Origin: an uncultured Atopobiaceae bacterium
GTDB taxonomy: Bacteria > Actinomycetota > Coriobacteriia > Coriobacteriales > Atopobiaceae
Length of the DNA: 64,000 nucleotides
Reading direction: 5' to 3'
NCBI GenBank assembly: GCA_947625405.1
Contig: CANQOF010000001.1
Span: forward strand, 62,001 to 126,000
The notes below the pieces were generated by a model that saw nothing but the letters and a program-made list of their open reading frames with translations, searched no databases and was not told the DNA's origin. The stretch's first letter is position 1. Every line of letters starts with the position of its first letter. This document shows positions 60,827 through 64,000 of the stretch, one piece after another. The position numbers were made by a program, and so were the translations under genes.

Positions 60827-61914
60827 CACTCAGCACCTCCCACCACGTCTCCGGGCACTTCCGAGCGCTTGCGCAGGAAGGGCAGCTTGGTGGGCAGGTA
60901 GTCGAGGAAGCGCTTCACCGCGGGCACGTTCGGCAGCACCATCACGGCGATGAGCACGATGGCGTAGATGAGCATGCGGTATTCGCTCATGAAGCGCAGC
61001 ACCTCGGGCAGCACGACGAGCACCGTCGCGGAGATGATGGAGCCGCGGATGTTGCCGATGCCGCCGAGCACCACGTAGACGAGGATGAGGATCGACGCGT
61101 TGTAGTCGAAGCGCACGGGCACGACCGCGTTGTAGTTCATCGCGTAGAGCACGCCCGCCATGCCGGCGAGCGCGGCGGCCACCACGAAGGCCATGAGCCG
61201 GTACTTCATGGTGTTGATGCCCACGCTCTCGGCGGCGATCGAGTTATCGCGCACGGCCATGATCGCGCGGCCCGAGCGACTGCGCACGAGGTTCAACACG
61301 ACGGCGAGCGTGAGCATCACGAGGATGAACCCGAAGAAGAAGGTCGAGAGCTGCTCGATGCCCACGGCGCCCTGCGGGCCGTTGATGATGATCTTGCCGT
61401 TCGTCATGTGGAGGTCGGTCGTGCTCGTGAGCGAGAAGTGGAGGCCCGAGGCGTCGAGACCCACGTAGAGGTTGTTCATGATGTTCTTGATGATCTCGCC
61501 GAAGGCCAGGGTGACGATGGCGAGGTAGTCGCCCGAGAGGCGAAGCACGGGCACGCCCACGACGAAGCCCGCGAGGGCGGCGAAGGCGGCGCCGGTGAAC
61601 ATCGAGAGGAAGAACACGAGCCACGGGATGTCGAACATCGCCGAATAGCACGTGGCGGCGACGACGCCCGTGTAGCAGCCGACGCTCATGAAGGCCGCGT
61701 GGCCGAGCGAGAGTTCGCCCGAGATGCCCACGACGAGGTTCAGCGACACCGCCGCGGCTATGTAGGCGCAGATCGTGGGCAGGAGGCCGATGATCACGCT
61801 CGGGAGGTTTCCTGTCGAGGCCAAGACCTGGAAGATCACGTAGGCCACGATCACGATGAGATAGGTGCCGAAGGGGCCCTTCCAGAGCTTGGAGAAGCTG
61901 AAGTTCTTTGCCAT
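60826..61914 (-). CDS. livM: Branched-chain-type amino-acid ABC transporter permease
   Basis: 362 residues, about eight to nine membrane spans. LivM-family segments: NLVVGISGELSLGHAAFMSVG, LRLSGDYLAIVTLAFGEI and VVLGGIGNIRGSIISATVLV. The C-terminus overlaps the livG start. It forms the membrane channel with LivH. Confidence 0.95.
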   Translation of the reverse strand: MAKNFSFSKLWKGPFGTYLIVIVAYVIFQVLASTGNLPSVIIGLLPTICAYIAAAVSLNLVVGISGELSLGHAAFMSVGCYTGVVAATCYSAMFDIPWLVFFLSMFTGAAFAALAGFVVGVPVLRLSGDYLAIVTLAFGEIIKNIMNNLYVGLDASGLHFSLTSTTDLHMTNGKIIINGPQGAVGIEQLSTFFFGFILVMLTLAVVLNLVRSRSGRAIMAVRDNSIAAESVGINTMKYRLMAFVVAAALAGMAGVLYAMNYNAVVPVRFDYNASILILVYVVLGGIGNIRGSIISATVLVVLPEVLRFMSEYRMLIYAIVLIAVMVLPNVPAVKRFLDYLPTKLPFLRKRSEVPGDVVGGAE

Positions 61915-61923
61915 GGCCGCCTC

Positions 61924-62808
61924 CTACACCTTCTCCGGCACGTACTTGCCGAGAAGCCCGGAGGGCTTGATGAGCAGGACGATGATGAGCACCGCGAAGA
62001 CGATGGCGTCGGAGAACTGCGTGCCGATGTAGGCCTTCGCGAAGACCTCGATGATGCCGAGGAGAATGCCGCCGAGCACGGCGCCCGGGATGGAGCCGAT
62101 GCCGCCGAAGACCGCGGCCGTGAAGGCCTTGATGCCCGGCATGGCGCCCGTGGTGGGCATGAGCGTGGGGTAGCTCGAGCAGAGGAGCACGCCCGCGATG
62201 GCGGCGAGGCCGGATCCGATGGCGAACGTGGTGGAAATCGTGCTATCCACGTTGATGCCCATGAGGCGCGCGGCGCCGGGATCCTCGGAGACGGCGCGCA
62301 TGGCCTTGCCCATCTTCGTCTTGTGGATGAAGAGGACCATGAGGACCATGATCACCGCGCACACGACGATCGTCACGATGGTCTCCGCGCTGATGATGAG
62401 TTGGCCGTCGAAGAGCATGAGCTTCGGCCATCCCGCCACCACCGAGGTGTAGACCTTCGGGTTCGCGCCCCAGATGAGGAGCGCGAGGTTCTGAAGCAGG
62501 TAGGAGACGCCGATCGCCGTGATGAGCACCGTGAGGCTCGCCGATTGGCGGAGCGGTTTATATGCCACCTTCTCGATCGTGATGCCGAGGAGCGTGCATA
62601 CGACGACGGCGGCGAGGATGCCGAAAAGCGGGTTCAGGCCCATGGAGCTCGCGATGATGAAGCTCACGTAGCCGCCGACCATGATGACGTCGCCGTGCGC
62701 GAAGTTCAGCATGCGCGCGATGCCGTACACCATGGTGTAGCCGAGCGCGATGATCGCGTAGACGCTTCCGAGGCTCACGCCGTTGATGAGGTTTTCCAAA
62801 AACCCCAT
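61924..62808 (-). CDS. livH: Branched-chain-type amino-acid ABC transporter permease
   Basis: 294 residues from the ATG at 62808 (CAGGAGGAG upstream). LivH-family markers: GVSLGSVYAIIALGYTMVYGI and MLNFAHGDVIMVGGY at the N-terminus, KMGKAMRAVSEDPGAARLMG in the EAA-like loop, and GGIGSIPGAVLGGILLG. Ten bases separate its stop from livM. Confidence 0.96.
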   Translation of the reverse strand: MGFLENLINGVSLGSVYAIIALGYTMVYGIARMLNFAHGDVIMVGGYVSFIIASSMGLNPLFGILAAVVVCTLLGITIEKVAYKPLRQSASLTVLITAIGVSYLLQNLALLIWGANPKVYTSVVAGWPKLMLFDGQLIISAETIVTIVVCAVIMVLMVLFIHKTKMGKAMRAVSEDPGAARLMGINVDSTISTTFAIGSGLAAIAGVLLCSSYPTLMPTTGAMPGIKAFTAAVFGGIGSIPGAVLGGILLGIIEVFAKAYIGTQFSDAIVFAVLIIVLLIKPSGLLGKYVPEKV

Positions 62809-62846
62809 GGACTCCTCCTGCCTCGCTCGGGTTGGTCTTAGGTAGC

Positions 62847-62882
62847 GGTGACGGCTGCCCGCCATTTCGGACAGCCGTCACC
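62847..62882 (-). promoter_or_regulatory. Hairpin between livJ and livH
   Basis: A perfect 11-bp stem GGTGACGGCTG/CAGCCGTCACC with a 14-base loop lies 50 bases after the livJ stop and 39 bases before the livH start. There is no T run. It probably limits read-through or protects livJ mRNA so that binding protein exceeds permease. Confidence 0.6.
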
Positions 62883-62932
62883 GGATATTGCCATAGTGCT
62901 CGGGACTCCGTGGTCCGAGCGTATCTTTCAGG

Positions 62933-64000
62933 CTACTCGCCCTCGCTCGCGGGAGCGGTTTCGGAGGTCTCGGTGGTGGCGTTCTCAGGCGACACGTAGG
63001 CGCCGTCTTTGATGACGACCGCGCGCGGCTCCTTGGAAACCTCGCCCGTGTCCTGCCAGGTCATGGTCTCGCCGGTGAGGCCGTCGAACTCGAAGGTCGG
63101 GTCGCTGAAGACGGCCACGAGCTTGTCGCAGATCTCGGAGGCGCTCATCTCGGGCGTGCACTCGGACTTCTCGAGCGCCGCCTTCACCGCGTAGACGCAG
63201 TCGTAGGCGTCGGCCGCGAACTGGTTCGGGGTGTCGCCGAACTCTTTCTTGTACTCCTCGACGAACTTCTGGGTCTTCTCGTCGGCGGAGTCGGCGGAGA
63301 AGGGGGTGAGGAGCATGACGCCCTCGGCGAGCTTGGGATCGAAGCCCTCGAGCGTAAGGATGCCGTCCATGCCGTCAACGCCGAAGAAGATGGGCTTGTA
63401 GCCGATCTGGTCGGCGTACTTGAGGATGAGCGACGCGGGGGTGTAGTAGATCGGGAGGAAGACGACGTCGGCAGCGGCGTCGCGGCAGGCGTTCACCTGC
63501 ACGGAGAAGTCGGTGGCGTTGTCGTCGGTGAAGGTCTGGACGCAGACGATCTCGAGGCCAAGGCTCTCGGCCTCCTGCTGGAACTTGTTGTAGATGCCGG
63601 TGGAGTAGGCGTCGGAGTTGTTGTAGATCACGCCGACCTTGGCGCCAAGCTCGTTGTCCTTGATGTACTTCGCGGAAGCCGTGCCCTGGTTGGGGTCGGT
63701 GAAGCACATCTGGAAGACGTTGCCCTTGCGCTGGATGGTGACGTTGCCGTCGGCGTCGGCCTGGCCGCCGATGACGTCGGTGGAAGAGGCGGACGGGGTG
63801 AGCATGAAGATGTTGTCCTTGTTGGCCTCTTCGGAGACGGCGATCGCAGGAGCCGTGGTGGTGGTGCCGACGAGCACCTGCATGCCCCAGTCCTTGAGCG
63901 TGTTGAACGCGTTCACCGACTGCGTGGCGTCGTGCGCGTCGTCCTCAAACTGCTGCTCGAAGGTCGCGCCCTCGCCGGCGGCGTTGATCTCGTCAACGGC
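62933..64000 (-). CDS. livJ: Branched-chain-type amino-acid ABC transporter substrate-binding protein (5' end beyond window)
   Basis: 355 residues are visible; the start and signal peptide lie past the right edge, and the frame is open to the last base. It is a periplasmic-binding-protein type I (Leu/Ile/Val-binding) receptor: VGTTTTAPAIAVSEEANKDN, NVFQMCFTDPNQGTASAKYI, GAKVGVIYNNSDAYSTGIYN and FAADAYDCVYAVKAALEKS. It is the first visible gene of the liv-his run. The family mostly binds branched-chain amino acids, but members bind many amides and peptides, so specificity is open. Confidence 0.93.
   Translation of the reverse strand, partial: AVDEINAAGEGATFEQQFEDDAHDATQSVNAFNTLKDWGMQVLVGTTTTAPAIAVSEEANKDNIFMLTPSASSTDVIGGQADADGNVTIQRKGNVFQMCFTDPNQGTASAKYIKDNELGAKVGVIYNNSDAYSTGIYNKFQQEAESLGLEIVCVQTFTDDNATDFSVQVNACRDAAADVVFLPIYYTPASLILKYADQIGYKPIFFGVDGMDGILTLEGFDPKLAEGVMLLTPFSADSADEKTQKFVEEYKKEFGDTPNQFAADAYDCVYAVKAALEKSECTPEMSASEICDKLVAVFSDPTFEFDGLTGETMTWQDTGEVSKEPRAVVIKDGAYVSPENATTETSETAPASEGE

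Overview
The window reads as chromosome of a high-GC Gram-positive bacterium. The rapZ-whiA pair, a SpoIIE/RsbW partner-switching module, FemX/NlpC-P60 wall genes and BspA/InlB-type surface repeats point to an actinobacterium, most likely a host-associated member of the Coriobacteriia (Olsenella/Atopobium-like). This is inferred from gene content and codon bias, not from a marker comparison. About 45 genes are supported. Most start codons were set here by ribosome-binding sites and neighbour spacing, because the longest frames often run into upstream genes or, in one case, into a tRNA.

Layout. 1-6630 (minus): a peptide-secretion locus with an NHLM-type adaptor, a C39-peptidase ABC exporter and a partner ABC exporter, then two very small genes with double-glycine leaders (1411-1587 and 1088-1243) and a multi-membrane sensor-like protein cut by the window edge. 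6988-9093 (plus): two Gfo/Idh/MocA dehydrogenases. 9130-12113: an AEC transporter, a VanX-like remnant, a PAP2 phosphatase and a small NlpC/P60 protein. 12278-17609: a two-component pair whose kinase has lost its ATP-binding motifs, an unusual STAS-anti-sigma-kinase fusion, and a PAS/GAF-SpoIIE phosphatase. 17679-17769: tRNA-Leu(GAG). 17863-24451: an oligopeptide ABC operon (oppA-B-C-D-F). 24656-28248: gap-pgk-tpiA-secG, with paired palindromes between tpiA and secG. 28444-30371: rapZ-whiA, convergent with uvrC. 32353-37073: a wall-related run of femX-like, NlpC/P60, DegT-like and ATP-grasp genes. 37234-38055: a PHP phosphoesterase. 38056-38693: a repeat-rich gene-free block. 38694-51086: one 4130-residue secreted repeat protein. 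51269-64000 (minus): livJ-H-M-G-F running almost without gaps into hisZG-D-C-B-H-A-F-I-E.

How it works together. The 1-6630 locus looks like a compact system for making, trimming and exporting short peptides: the C39 domain would cut after Gly-Gly and the two ABC proteins plus adaptor would export the cores. No modification enzyme is visible in the window part of the locus. The SpoIIE phosphatase and STAS-kinase fusion form a likely anti-sigma switch. The histidine genes lie in the same transcription unit as a branched-chain-type amino-acid ABC transporter, and HisZ and HisG are a single polypeptide. In both peptide/amino-acid transporter operons a strong hairpin separates the binding-protein gene from the permease genes. 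Intergenic DNA carries several dispersed or nested palindromic repeats, some abutting stop codons.
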